39,511 bases of DNA, taken from NCBI GenBank assembly GCA_910580075.1, contig CAJTVR010000034.1:1-39511 (forward strand), written 5' to 3'. The notes beneath the pieces are model-generated. The model was given only the letters and a program-made list of their open reading frames with translations, did no database searches and was not told the DNA's origin. Source of the DNA: an uncultured Eubacterium sp. Lineage in GTDB: Bacteria; Bacillota; Clostridia; Lachnospirales; Lachnospiraceae. Positions 7,963 to 16,873 of the stretch are shown piece after piece (within the stretch, counting starts at the first letter, position 1; each line of letters opens with the position of its first letter). Made by a program: the position numbers and the translations under genes.

Positions 7963-8868
7963 ATGATAAAAATTGTAGGAGTCAGGTTCCGGAATGCAGG
8001 AAAGATTTATTATTTCGATCCTGCAGATATGGAGATGGAGACTGGAACGCATGTAATTGTGGAAACAGCACGCGGGGTGGAATTTGGCGTGGTTATGATT
8101 CCGCCTAGAGAGGTCGAAGACGAAAAAGTAACGCAGCCTCTGAAGCCGGTGATCCGGATTGCTACAGATGAGGATGAAAAACAGCAGCAGCGGAATAAGG
8201 ACAAGCAGGAAGGCGCTTATAAAATATGCCAGGAAAAAATTGCGAAACACGGGCTGGAGATGAAACTGGTACAGGCTGAATATACGTTTGATAATAATAA
8301 GCTGCTTTTTTATTTTACAGCAGATGGCAGAATTGATTTCAGGGAGCTTGTAAAAGATCTGGCGTCTGTGTTCCGTACAAGAATCGAGTTAAGGCAGATC
8401 GGCGTAAGAGATGAGACTAAAATACTGGGAGGAATGGGGATTTGCGGCAGAGAGCTGTGCTGTTCTTCTTATTTGTCGGAGTTTGTGCCTGTTTCGATTA
8501 AAATGGCAAAAGAGCAGAATTTATCATTGAATCCGACTAAGATATCAGGCGTCTGCGGAAGGCTGATGTGCTGTTTAAAAAATGAACAGGAAACGTATGA
8601 ATATTTAAACAGAAGCCTGCCTGAAATCAATGAGTATGTGACGACGAATGACGGATTAAAAGGCGAGGTGCAGAGTGTCAGCGTCCTGCGCCAGCTGGTC
8701 AAAGTCAAAGTGGATGTGAATGGCGAAAAGGAACTGAGGGAATATAAGGTCAGTGAATTAAAATTTAAACCAAAGAGGCACCGGGTTAAAGTTTCAGCTG
8801 AGGAAATTAAAAAGCTGTCTGTTTTGGAAGACAGGGAAGGAAAATCAAAGTTAGATGATGGAAAATAA
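7963..8868 (+). CDS. ricT: RicT/YaaT, PSP1-domain regulator of RNase Y
   Basis: Member of the Y-complex that, in Bacillus, binds RNase Y, carries [4Fe-4S] clusters with RicA and RicF, and affects competence, biofilm and sporulation. The 301-aa protein has the PSP1 C-terminal domain and a cysteine-rich core: Cys161, Cys166, Cys167 (GICGRELCC) and Cys198, Cys203, Cys204 (GVCGRLMCC). AAGGAG lies 10 nt before the ATG. Its 3' end overlaps trmN6 by 14 nt. ricA and ricF are not in this window. Confidence 0.9.
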   Translation: MIKIVGVRFRNAGKIYYFDPADMEMETGTHVIVETARGVEFGVVMIPPREVEDEKVTQPLKPVIRIATDEDEKQQQRNKDKQEGAYKICQEKIAKHGLEMKLVQAEYTFDNNKLLFYFTADGRIDFRELVKDLASVFRTRIELRQIGVRDETKILGGMGICGRELCCSSYLSEFVPVSIKMAKEQNLSLNPTKISGVCGRLMCCLKNEQETYEYLNRSLPEINEYVTTNDGLKGEVQSVSVLRQLVKVKVDVNGEKELREYKVSELKFKPKRHRVKVSAEEIKKLSVLEDREGKSKLDDGK

Positions 8869-9595
8869 TCTTCGTGAAGGGGAACGCATTGACGAGCTGC
8901 AGAGAAACGGCTATGTGATTATTCAGGACCCGAAGCGATTCTGCTTTGGAATGGATGCGGTTCTGCTGTCAGGATTTACACATGTAAAAACGGGGGAGTG
9001 TCTGCTGGATTTAGGAACAGGGACAGGAATTATACCGATTTTACTCAAGGCTAAGACAGAGGGAAAGCATTTTACCGGGCTGGAAATTCAGCCGGAAAGT
9101 GCAGATATGGCGAGAAGAAGTGTTGCATTAAACCATTTGGAGTCTGCAGTAGATATTGTGACCGGAGATATAAAAGATGCTTCAAGTTATTTTGGAGCAT
9201 CTTCTTTTGATGTGATTACGACAAATCCTCCGTATATGATCGGAAAACACGGCCTGCAGAATGAGCAGGATGCAAAAGCGGCAGCACGTCATGAGCTGCT
9301 CTGTACACTGGATGATATTTTACGCGAAAGTGCCAGGCTGCTTGTGCCAAAGGGCAGGTTTTATATGGTTCACAGGCCGTTCCGGCTGGCAGAGATTATG
9401 TGTAAAATGACTGCATACGGGATAGAACCAAAACGCATGCGGCTTGTCTATCCTTATGCCGACCGGGAGCCGAATATGATGCTGATCGAGGGCCTGCGCG
9501 GAGGAAGGCCGCGCATTACAGTAGAAAAACCGCTGATTGTTTACCGGGAAGAAGGAAAGTATACAGATGAGATACTTCAGGTGTATGGGTTTTAG
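8855..9595 (+). CDS. trmN6: tRNA1(Val) adenine-N6-methyltransferase family (YabB)
   Basis: Class I SAM-dependent methyltransferase of the TrmN6/YabB group, thought to make m6A37 in a tRNA-Val. The 246-aa protein has LDLGTGTGIIPI (51-62) for SAM and the catalytic NPPY at 124-127, typical of amino-group methylation. FGMDAVLLS near residue 31 is the family N-terminal signature. It overlaps ricT by 14 nt. In Bacillus yabA and yazA lie around this gene. Here yabA is absent, and a yazA-like gene is 23 kb away. Confidence 0.88.
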   Translation: MMENNLREGERIDELQRNGYVIIQDPKRFCFGMDAVLLSGFTHVKTGECLLDLGTGTGIIPILLKAKTEGKHFTGLEIQPESADMARRSVALNHLESAVDIVTGDIKDASSYFGASSFDVITTNPPYMIGKHGLQNEQDAKAAARHELLCTLDDILRESARLLVPKGRFYMVHRPFRLAEIMCKMTAYGIEPKRMRLVYPYADREPNMMLIEGLRGGRPRITVEKPLIVYREEGKYTDEILQVYGF

Positions 9596-9650
9596 GCCGT
9601 GTCTGTTTTAAATATGCCTGCGGGATTGTGTGAAGAACAGGAGGATTTTT

Positions 9651-10505
9651 ATGGCAGGAATATTGTATTTGTGTCCGACTCCGATTGGAAATCTGGAGGA
9701 TATCACGTTCAGGGTGCTGCGTACTTTGAAAGAAGCAGATTTAATAGCGGCTGAGGATACGAGAAATTCGATTAAGCTGCTGAACCATTTTGAAATCAAA
9801 GTACCGATGACAAGCTATCATGAGTTTAATAAGATTGAAAAGGCTTACCAGCTGATTGGAAAACTCCGTGAAGGGAAAAATATTGCTCTGATTACCGATG
9901 CAGGAACGCCCGGGATTTCAGACCCTGGAGAGGAGCTTGTGAGAATCTGCTGCGAAGAAGGAATAGATGTTGTTTCACTGCCTGGAGCTGCAGCATGTAT
10001 TACAGCTGTAACAGTTTCCGGGCTTTCTTCCAGGCGTTTCTGTTTTGAAGCATTTTTGCCGCGTGATAAAAAACAGCGTGGTATTTTATTGGATGAATTA
10101 AAGGATGAAACAAGGACTATCATCATATATGAGGCACCGCATCATCTGCTGCGTACGCTCGAAGACCTGCATCAGGCGCTTGGAAACCGCAGGATATCTG
10201 TATGCAGGGAACTTACAAAACGGCATGAGGAGATTTTGAGGACTTCGATTGAAGATGTGCTGGAATTTTACTGGGATCAGGAACCGAGAGGGGAATATGT
10301 CCTGGTAATTGAGGGCAGGTCTTATGAGGATATTCAGAATGAGAGAAAAAATGAGTGGCTTCAGATGAATCTGGAGGAGCATATGAGGTATTACGAGGAG
10401 AAGGGGGCAGCGCGGAAGGAAGCTATGAAGAAGGTAGCGGCTGACAGGGGGATTTCTAAGAGGGAAGTTTATCAGATGCTGCTGGATCATGAGCTGGATG
10501 ATTGA
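9651..10505 (+). CDS. rsmI: 16S rRNA (cytidine1402-2'-O)-methyltransferase RsmI
   Basis: Tetrapyrrole-methylase-fold enzyme that 2'-O-methylates C1402 in the 16S decoding centre. The start at ATG 9651 has a perfect AGGAGG at 6-nt spacing; an in-frame GTG 21 nt earlier has none. The 284-aa protein shows CPTPIGNLEDITFR at the N-terminus, AAEDTR near residue 31, and GTPGISDPG for SAM binding. It also carries SGL/FLPR in the central loop and a helical C-terminal RNA-binding extension (KKVAADRGISKREVY). It closes the holB cluster. No clear terminator follows. Confidence 0.93.
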   Translation: MAGILYLCPTPIGNLEDITFRVLRTLKEADLIAAEDTRNSIKLLNHFEIKVPMTSYHEFNKIEKAYQLIGKLREGKNIALITDAGTPGISDPGEELVRICCEEGIDVVSLPGAAACITAVTVSGLSSRRFCFEAFLPRDKKQRGILLDELKDETRTIIIYEAPHHLLRTLEDLHQALGNRRISVCRELTKRHEEILRTSIEDVLEFYWDQEPRGEYVLVIEGRSYEDIQNERKNEWLQMNLEEHMRYYEEKGAARKEAMKKVAADRGISKREVYQMLLDHELDD

Positions 10506-10750
10506 ATTCCTGATAATTAGATGACAGGAAAAATGGCAATGCCATTAACTTAATTATGCTGTTAAAAACTGTTAAAATCTGTCACGCTGGTTTTTGGAAT
10601 AAAACGTTTTTCTTTGATGCAGATTATAAGACAGCTGTCTTTAAGTTAATGACATTGTGAATATAGAAAGTTATATAATTTACCATTGCTTTATATAAAG
10701 CGTGGGTTTAGAATATTAAGTTTTTTTACTGGCATAAAATTATAAATGCA
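10506..10750. other. Intergenic region with palindromes between converging genes
   Basis: No gene seen. It contains the 12-bp palindrome AGACAGCTGTCT (10629-10640) and the 14-bp palindrome GCTTTATATAAAGC (10688-10701). The arms CATTAACTTAA (10543-10553) and TTAAGTTAATG (10641-10651) pair perfectly. It separates two convergent genes, so transcript ends are expected here, but no strong T-run hairpin is obvious. Confidence 0.5.
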
Positions 10751-12643
10751 TTAATTTGCCGCGTTATAGTATGTAACAAGGTATTTTTCCAGTATATAAA
10801 ACGGTGCTGACCCCATATTCAGTACAGCAGTGTGGAACAGAAGCTCAGAATAGTCGTTTTTGTAATATGATTTTGCCTGTTCTTTCAAATCTAAAAATCC
10901 CAGGTATCCAATATAGTATTTCAGGTAATTCGCAGGATTTTCGATAATGGCCTGATAAATATTGGAAATGACAGAAGTCTGGGTAATGCCGTAGCCGCCT
11001 AAAAAGTCAGCGGTATCTGCAAGTGACCAGCCGTCATAGTGAATGCCCATATCAATGTCGGCATACAGGCTTAAGGTTGCATCCTGATTTAACATCAGGG
11101 CATGTGCTGTGTTTTGATCTAATCCTGCGTAATCATAAGAAAGCATTTCAACATATGTAGCCCAGCCTTCTGTGTAGCCTCCGTGATAGAGTATGTAGCG
11201 GATTGGAGACAGATTCACAGAGTATGAATAAACTGTCTGGTACAAATGCCCCGGGTATCCTTCATGGGCAAGCGTTGTAAATAATTCAATGCCATTGTAG
11301 TTGTTTCCAGGGTTGATGTAGATGCAGTTTTCTGTAAAATGGTCGATTGGTGCTGTCAGATAAAAGGCAGGAGATAAGAAATCCTGCAGTTTTTCATTGA
11401 CTTTTTTCACTGTATAATCTGCTTTTGGTGCTTCTGGAAATGCAGACTGGATTTGTATTTTCAAATGTTCCAGCATTTCTTCAGGTGTTTTGTATGGAAT
11501 AATACTATAGGATGCTGCAGGTGCGGTTTCTAATGCATGATTCTGCCGCTCTATGGATGAAGAAGAGGCAGATTTAGTGGAGCTGGAAACCATTCTGGCC
11601 AGTTCAGTAAGGTTTTTATCTCTCTGTGCTTCAGTCATTTTTTGAAGTTCCGGAATTGAGCGGTCTGAACCGGTCTTGTCTTTTACGAGCATCTGATAAT
11701 ATTGTTTTCCGTTTTTATAATAGCAGAGTCCCTGCGAATTTTTGTTTTCTTTTTTTAATACTTTGATGACGGCAATGAGTTTTCGGTAAGCAGGATATAC
11801 GTGATCCTGCAGTAGTTCATGATTTTTGCTGATATAATTTTTCTTTTCTTTTGCGGTGAGTTTAGGAGTCTTTTCAAGACGTTCTTTAAAAGTTGTTTCC
11901 CAAAAAGAATTTTTCGAATCTTCCGGAATAAAAGCCCGGCATTGTGTGATTAAATTGTCAGCTGCTTTCTGATTCATAAAAAGTCCGCGTTTTGCTTTTT
12001 CTTTTTCAAAGGTGCAGATCTGGCTGAAATATGTATCGTACTGTGAGAGAAGCTGGAGGTAATCTTCTATGTCTTTCTTTGTATGAAAGGCATATTCTGC
12101 AAGCAGGATCGGGTATTCTGACTGAACGCCGTTTGTTGAACTGAGCAGTTCATTATAATAATAGTAAGGAGCCATTTCTAAGCTGCGGTTTATGGAGTCG
12201 TCTAAGATGTCATAAGTCATTTGCGCCTGGATGGACATGGAGGAAGTATCGTAGGTATGAAGTTCTTTTTTCATGTTTTCCAGAGATGCCAGCTGTGAGG
12301 ACTCATTTTTGGCCGATATTTCTCCGAACGTGACCGGATACTGCGAAATTTCTGCCGAGGAAGGGTCAGCCAGTGTAAAATGAAGGTTCAGCGTGTTTGC
12401 AGTTATCTGGTTTTGAAAAATCTGTTTGAGCCAGCTGTTAAATCCGGCTTCATCTGTTTTCTTTCCGGCGGTCTGTGTGTCTGCATGATTTGCATAAGAA
12501 GATGTGCTGATGATCATGGAAGAACCGTTCAGCCTGTAAAGACCGAAGGTGAGCAGGAGGCCGGATATTATGAAAACTGCAAGAGTGGATGAAGAAGACT
12601 GTTTTTTTGTAATAGATCTGAAAATAGTTTTTAAGTGGCGCAT
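10751..12643 (-). CDS. Secreted or anchored DUF885 metallopeptidase-like protein
   Basis: The 630-aa protein belongs to the DUF885 family, zinc-peptidase-like proteins of unsettled substrate. A basic start and one hydrophobic helix (about 20-37) would export or anchor it. The long helical body leads to the zinc motif HEGYPGH (His460, Glu461, His466), and YTEGWATYVEML supplies a further Glu; both are family hallmarks. The C-terminus is complete (YILEKYLVTYY). The start ATG has GGAG about 5 nt upstream, just after a 12-bp inverted repeat that may control it. It is the last gene of the left-facing block. Confidence 0.85.
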   Translation of the reverse strand: MRHLKTIFRSITKKQSSSSTLAVFIISGLLLTFGLYRLNGSSMIISTSSYANHADTQTAGKKTDEAGFNSWLKQIFQNQITANTLNLHFTLADPSSAEISQYPVTFGEISAKNESSQLASLENMKKELHTYDTSSMSIQAQMTYDILDDSINRSLEMAPYYYYNELLSSTNGVQSEYPILLAEYAFHTKKDIEDYLQLLSQYDTYFSQICTFEKEKAKRGLFMNQKAADNLITQCRAFIPEDSKNSFWETTFKERLEKTPKLTAKEKKNYISKNHELLQDHVYPAYRKLIAVIKVLKKENKNSQGLCYYKNGKQYYQMLVKDKTGSDRSIPELQKMTEAQRDKNLTELARMVSSSTKSASSSSIERQNHALETAPAASYSIIPYKTPEEMLEHLKIQIQSAFPEAPKADYTVKKVNEKLQDFLSPAFYLTAPIDHFTENCIYINPGNNYNGIELFTTLAHEGYPGHLYQTVYSYSVNLSPIRYILYHGGYTEGWATYVEMLSYDYAGLDQNTAHALMLNQDATLSLYADIDMGIHYDGWSLADTADFLGGYGITQTSVISNIYQAIIENPANYLKYYIGYLGFLDLKEQAKSYYKNDYSELLFHTAVLNMGSAPFYILEKYLVTYYNAAN

Positions 12644-12652
12644 AATTCTCCA

Positions 12653-12691
12653 AAGTAAATATGCTGCGGATGGGCGTATGCATATTTACTT
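12653..12691 (-). promoter_or_regulatory. 12-bp perfect inverted repeat in the DUF885 gene leader
   Basis: AAGTAAATATGC (12653-12664) and GCATATTTACTT (12680-12691) are exact reverse complements with a 15-nt loop. They lie immediately upstream of the GGAG ribosome site of the DUF885 gene. In RNA this would be a hairpin touching the ribosome site; in DNA, a two-fold operator. No T-run follows, so a terminator is less likely. Confidence 0.55.
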
Positions 12692-12724
12692 AGATGATAG
12701 TCTTGTTTCAAATATATGTATCTT

Positions 12725-13132
12725 TTATGGAAATAGAACAGGAGAACTTTTAACTGTATCACTCCCATTGCACAAAACAAATTGCTGTCCATCCCTGTTT
12801 TCAATCCTAAGGTTCCGAACAATACTCTCTGTATCCGGTACATCTATATTCAATACATGATGAACCGTATCTATCTGGTAAAGCAGTCCATCAAACATTG
12901 TAGCGCTTAGTATAAAATTAAAAGCAGCATCAATGCTGTTATTTGCAATTATATGCATATTGGGGTATAAAATACCTCCTACATCTATATTTACTTTATA
13001 TAGATTTCCATATGTAACCCCGCCAAAGCCTGACATCTGCACATTATTCCTGATAAATTCCGCCCCAAGAAATGAAATAAGAATGTCCTCATCATCTGTC
13101 CACACTGGAATATATGTACCTGTATCAAGCAA
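12725..13132 (-). pseudogene. Retropepsin-like aspartyl protease, N-terminally truncated
   Basis: The frame encodes LLDTGTYIPVWT, the Asp-Thr-Gly active-site loop of retropepsin-like proteins. A beta-rich body follows (GFGGVTYGNLYKVNIDVGG, then FILSATMFDGLLYQID) that looks like small clostridial aspartyl-protease-family proteins. Relatives have 20-40 residues before DTG. Here coding-like sequence continues back only to about 13170 (DNLKNGLTALLDTG), without ATG or ribosome site, and then meets an 11-bp hairpin. The first codon available at 13132 is TTG, inside the active-site loop. It is probably a 5'-deleted remnant; a TTG or unusual start cannot be excluded. Confidence 0.5.
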
Positions 13133-13171
13133 AGCAGTAAGCCCGTTTTTTAAATTATCCAGTAACAGCCA

Positions 13172-13207
13172 GGCGGAGACACAGAAAGAGGAAAAAGTGT
13201 CTCCGCC
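13172..13207 (-). terminator. 11-bp hairpin after the first alpha-glucosidase gene
   Basis: GGCGGAGACAC (13172-13182) pairs perfectly with GTGTCTCCGCC (13197-13207) around a 14-nt loop. It sits 13 nt past the stop of the left-facing GH13 gene. T residues lie in the loop rather than after the stem, so termination is plausible but unproven. Confidence 0.5.
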
Positions 13208-13219
13208 CGGCGTCCGGTA

Positions 13220-14941
13220 TCAGATATTTATGTAAAGTACGAAAGATTCATATGGTCTTAATACCACGGTTTCTTTATTATATACATGATGATTAACGAA
13301 AGTATCCACAGAAGTTTGTGTTAATGTATCTGCAGAATTATCCATATTTGTTATCATACAGGAAGCATTTCTAAATTCTTCCGGCATCTGGAAACTGCAT
13401 TCCTGATTTGAAAAATTGCAGACAGTGAGCAGTTTTTCATTCTCATATGTCCTTGTGTATACAAATAATTGTTCACTGTCTTCCAGGAGGAGTTCATATT
13501 TTCCATATACAATAACCGGGTATTTTTTTCTAAGTGCGATTAATTTTTTATAATAATGGAAAACGGAATCCGGATCACTGGTTTCTGCTTTGGCATTGAT
13601 TTCTTTATAGTCCGGGTTTACGGATATCCACGGTTCTGCGGATGTAAATCCTGCGTTTCTGGTGTCGTCCCACTGCATAGGGGTGCGTGCATTGTCGCGG
13701 CTTTTGAAGGTCAGGCATGGCCAGAAGTCTTCATGGGAAAGATGTCCGCCTTCGCACCATTCCTGGTAAGCGTGAATGCTTTCAATATCCCGGAATTCCT
13801 GCGTGTTTTGGAATGGATAATTGGCCATGCCGAGTTCTTCTCCCTGATAAATATAAGGGGTGCCCTGCATCATATGAAGGCATGTGGCCAGCATTTTTGC
13901 GGATACAGCACGGTACTGCGGACTGTCATCTCCAAAGCGGGATACGGCTCTTGGCTGGTCGTGGTTATTCCAGAACAGGCTGTTCCATGCTTTTCCGTAT
14001 AATTCTGTCTGCCAGCGGGACATGATTTTCCTGAGTGCAGACAGAGGCATTTTCTGGTCAGTCCATTTCCCGTATTTACCATCGCTCTCTACATGTTCGA
14101 ACTGGAATACCATGTTCAGTTCGCGGGTATCCTCTCCGGCGTACTGTCTGGCAAGTTCGGCTGTGACTCCGGCTGTTTCGCCTACAGTCATAATGTCGTA
14201 TCTGGATAATACCTGATCGTTCATTTCCTGGAGGTATGTGTGAACGTTTGGGCCGTGGACACAGTAAGGGCTGAAGTCTCCGTATAATCCGTTTTGTTCA
14301 CCGTCGGGCATTTCTTTTGTTTTGGATATCATGCTGATTACATCCATGCGGAAGCCGTCGATGCCTTTGTCGCACCACCAGGACATCATATCAAAGATTT
14401 CCCTGCGGACTTTTGGATTATCCCAGTTTAAGTCCGGCTGTTTTTTGGAAAACAGATGCAGGTAATACATACCGGTCTGTGCATCATACTGCCATGCAGA
14501 GCCGCCGAAACAGGCTCCCCAGTTGTTTGGAGGAGTTTTTTCGTCTTTACCGTTTCTCCAGATATAGTAGTCGCGGAACGGATTGTCCTTTGATTTGCGG
14601 CTTTCGATAAACCATGGATGTTCGTCGGATGTATGGTTTACAACAAGGTCCATGACAATGCGGATTCCGCGTGCATGAGCCTGATTCAGCAGCTCATCAA
14701 AATCCTGCATGGTTCCAAATTCCTGCATGATTGCTTTATAATTGCTGATATCGTATCCGTTGTCGTCATTTGGAGATTCATATACGGGAGACAGCCAGAT
14801 CACATCGATGCCGAGATATTTTAAATAATCCAGTCTGCTGATAATTCCCTGAAGATCTCCGATTCCGTCTGCGTTGCTGTCCATAAAGCTGCGCGGGTAT
14901 ATCTGGTATATGACAGCTTCTTTCCACCAAGTTTTTTTCAT
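13220..14941 (-). CDS. GH13 alpha-glucosidase, oligo-1,6-glucosidase-like (paralogue 1)
   Basis: Cytoplasmic exo-acting glucosidase on short alpha-glucosides (no signal peptide). The 573-aa length matches MalL/oligo-1,6-glucosidases. The (beta/alpha)8 barrel shows DLVVNHTS (98-105). The nucleophile is Asp200 in GFRMDVI, the acid/base Glu255 in TVGETAG, and Asp328 in NNHDQPR. The residue after the nucleophile is Val201, which in characterised relatives goes with alpha-1,6 cleavage (isomaltose-type). It is followed on the same strand by a hairpin and preceded by a second GH13 gene 133 nt away. The AraC-type regulator upstream is a likely controller. Confidence 0.88.
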   Translation of the reverse strand: MKKTWWKEAVIYQIYPRSFMDSNADGIGDLQGIISRLDYLKYLGIDVIWLSPVYESPNDDNGYDISNYKAIMQEFGTMQDFDELLNQAHARGIRIVMDLVVNHTSDEHPWFIESRKSKDNPFRDYYIWRNGKDEKTPPNNWGACFGGSAWQYDAQTGMYYLHLFSKKQPDLNWDNPKVRREIFDMMSWWCDKGIDGFRMDVISMISKTKEMPDGEQNGLYGDFSPYCVHGPNVHTYLQEMNDQVLSRYDIMTVGETAGVTAELARQYAGEDTRELNMVFQFEHVESDGKYGKWTDQKMPLSALRKIMSRWQTELYGKAWNSLFWNNHDQPRAVSRFGDDSPQYRAVSAKMLATCLHMMQGTPYIYQGEELGMANYPFQNTQEFRDIESIHAYQEWCEGGHLSHEDFWPCLTFKSRDNARTPMQWDDTRNAGFTSAEPWISVNPDYKEINAKAETSDPDSVFHYYKKLIALRKKYPVIVYGKYELLLEDSEQLFVYTRTYENEKLLTVCNFSNQECSFQMPEEFRNASCMITNMDNSADTLTQTSVDTFVNHHVYNKETVVLRPYESFVLYINI

Positions 14942-15074
14942 ATTTATATACCAATCCTTTCATTATTAAATGTGATGATGAGGTTCATAGTCTGTAACTG
15001 ATGATACTGCCTGAAGCCTGGTTTCAGGATATATATGAAACCAAAAAGCCTGAAGCGGGATACTGGGCAAAATT

Positions 15075-16796
15075 TTAACATTCATGTATGGAAGAAGTTT
15101 TTTTCATGTCTGCTCCGGCTGTTTCGTTTTCGGCAAGAATAAGTACCTGGTATCCCCGGAGTGTAAGCCGGCTGTCTTCTATATTTAATATGGAATCGCT
15201 GTTCAGCAGCAGTTTATAATTACCCTGCGGAAGGATAACAGTCTGTGTTTCCTGCTGGAAATTGCCTATGACCAGCAGTGTCTTAGCTCCTTTACGGTAA
15301 TAGGCCATCAGGTTATGCTGATTTTCCCAGAGAGGTTCAAGCGAGCCGTATACAAGGGTATCTTTATATTCCGGGTTTTTGCGGAGTGCGATTAATTTTT
15401 TGTAAAAGCTGAGGACGGAATCCGGGTCGTCCTGCTGTGCAGCTGCATTTATGACAGGATAGTTCGGGTTTAGCTTCAGCCATGGCGTTCCGGTGGTAAA
15501 TCCTGCATTTTTATCTTTAGACCACTGCATAGGTGTCCTTGCGTTGTCGCGGCTGAATTTTGAAACAGCCTGCATAGCTTTTTCAGGAGAAAATCCTGCT
15601 TTTAAGGCTGTCTGGTATTCATTTATTGTGGAAATATCGTCTATTTCATCAATGGAAGTAAACGGTGCATTTTCCATTCCAAGCTCCTGGCCCTGGTAAA
15701 TAAACGGGATGCCGCGCAGCATGAAATATAAGGCAGCAAGCAGTTTTTTGCTCTGCGGGCAGCAGTCTTTTTCAGGAATGTAGCGGCTGGCTCCGCGCGG
15801 TTCGTCGTGGTTTTCGATAATATTGGATAAAAATCCGATACTGCCTGTTCTGGCCTGTGATTCAAAACAGCATTTTTTATAATCATCAGGAGTAATTGGG
15901 CGTGCGTCATACCATCCGTTTTCACCACTGCCGAATACTGTCGCATTAAAATCGAACATGCTTGAAAAATAACCGTTTTCTCCAATAAAATCTTTGATTT
16001 CTTCCGGTTTTTCGTCAAATACTTCTCCTACAGTAAAGGCATCATATTTTTGAAATGTGCGGTCCCGCATTTCACTTAAAAATGTACCGATGCCTTCTGC
16101 TTCTTTTAACATAGTTCCAATACCGCACAGGCCGTCTTCACGGTCAGGTTCATAGCTGCGGAAAGGCAGGGCTTTTTTGATGTTGATAATCGCGTCAATA
16201 CGGAAGCCGCCCAGACCTTTATCCAGCCACCAGCAGATGTTTTTGTATACTTCTTCGCGAAGTTTTGGATTTTCCCAGTTTAAATCCGGCTGCTTTTTAT
16301 GAAAGACATGCAGGTACTGTTTATCTGTACCAGGAAGATCTTCCCATACCGGGCCGCCGAAATAGGAGCGCCAGTTTGCAGGAGGTTCTTTATCTGATTT
16401 GTCCCTTAAATAAAAGAAATTCCCATATGTCCCGTCCGGATCTTCACAGGCTTTCTGGAACCATTCGTGTTCGTCGGAACAGTGGTTGACTACCAGATCC
16501 ATCAGAATGTACATGTTTCTTTTTTTAGCCTCGGCAATTAACCGGTCCATGTCTTCCATTGTGCCAAACCGCGGGTCTATATTATAATAGTCAGAGATGT
16601 CATAGCCTTCATCAGCCAGCGGAGAGGTATAGCATGGAGACAGCCACAGCATATCAATTCCCAAATCCTGCAGGTAGTCCAGTTTCTGGATAATACCGGG
16701 AATATCCCCGATGCCGTCTCCGTTTGAATCATAAAAACTTTTTGGATAAATCTGATAAACAACTTTGTCATGCCACCATTTTTTTGTCATAGTCAC
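15075..16796 (-). CDS. GH13 alpha-glucosidase (paralogue 2)
   Basis: Second cytoplasmic GH13 enzyme of 573 aa. Catalytic residues are Asp201 (GFRIDAI), Glu258 (TVGEVF) and Asp331 (ENHDEPR). Ala202 replaces the Val seen in the neighbouring paralogue. In related enzymes a small residue here goes with alpha-1,4 preference, so the pair may split alpha-1,4 and alpha-1,6 work; this is inference. The C-terminal beta domain is complete. GGAGG precedes the ATG. Upstream on the minus strand is a TATAAT box with no recognisable -35, as expected for an activator-dependent promoter. Confidence 0.88.
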   Translation of the reverse strand: MTMTKKWWHDKVVYQIYPKSFYDSNGDGIGDIPGIIQKLDYLQDLGIDMLWLSPCYTSPLADEGYDISDYYNIDPRFGTMEDMDRLIAEAKKRNMYILMDLVVNHCSDEHEWFQKACEDPDGTYGNFFYLRDKSDKEPPANWRSYFGGPVWEDLPGTDKQYLHVFHKKQPDLNWENPKLREEVYKNICWWLDKGLGGFRIDAIINIKKALPFRSYEPDREDGLCGIGTMLKEAEGIGTFLSEMRDRTFQKYDAFTVGEVFDEKPEEIKDFIGENGYFSSMFDFNATVFGSGENGWYDARPITPDDYKKCCFESQARTGSIGFLSNIIENHDEPRGASRYIPEKDCCPQSKKLLAALYFMLRGIPFIYQGQELGMENAPFTSIDEIDDISTINEYQTALKAGFSPEKAMQAVSKFSRDNARTPMQWSKDKNAGFTTGTPWLKLNPNYPVINAAAQQDDPDSVLSFYKKLIALRKNPEYKDTLVYGSLEPLWENQHNLMAYYRKGAKTLLVIGNFQQETQTVILPQGNYKLLLNSDSILNIEDSRLTLRGYQVLILAENETAGADMKKTSSIHEC

Positions 16797-16817
16797 GCCT
16801 CCATATACATTTTCTTC

Positions 16818-16823
16818 ATTATA
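16818..16823 (-). promoter_or_regulatory. -10 box of the GH13 gene pair, weak -35
   Basis: TATAAT on the minus strand, 22 nt before the start of the second GH13 gene. At 17-nt spacing the -35 position reads AAGACA, far from consensus. This fits activation by the AraC-type protein encoded just upstream. Confidence 0.5.
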
Positions 16824-16873
16824 ATCGCATGATACATATTTGTCTTACATTTACTGGACAAAAAAATACGTTA

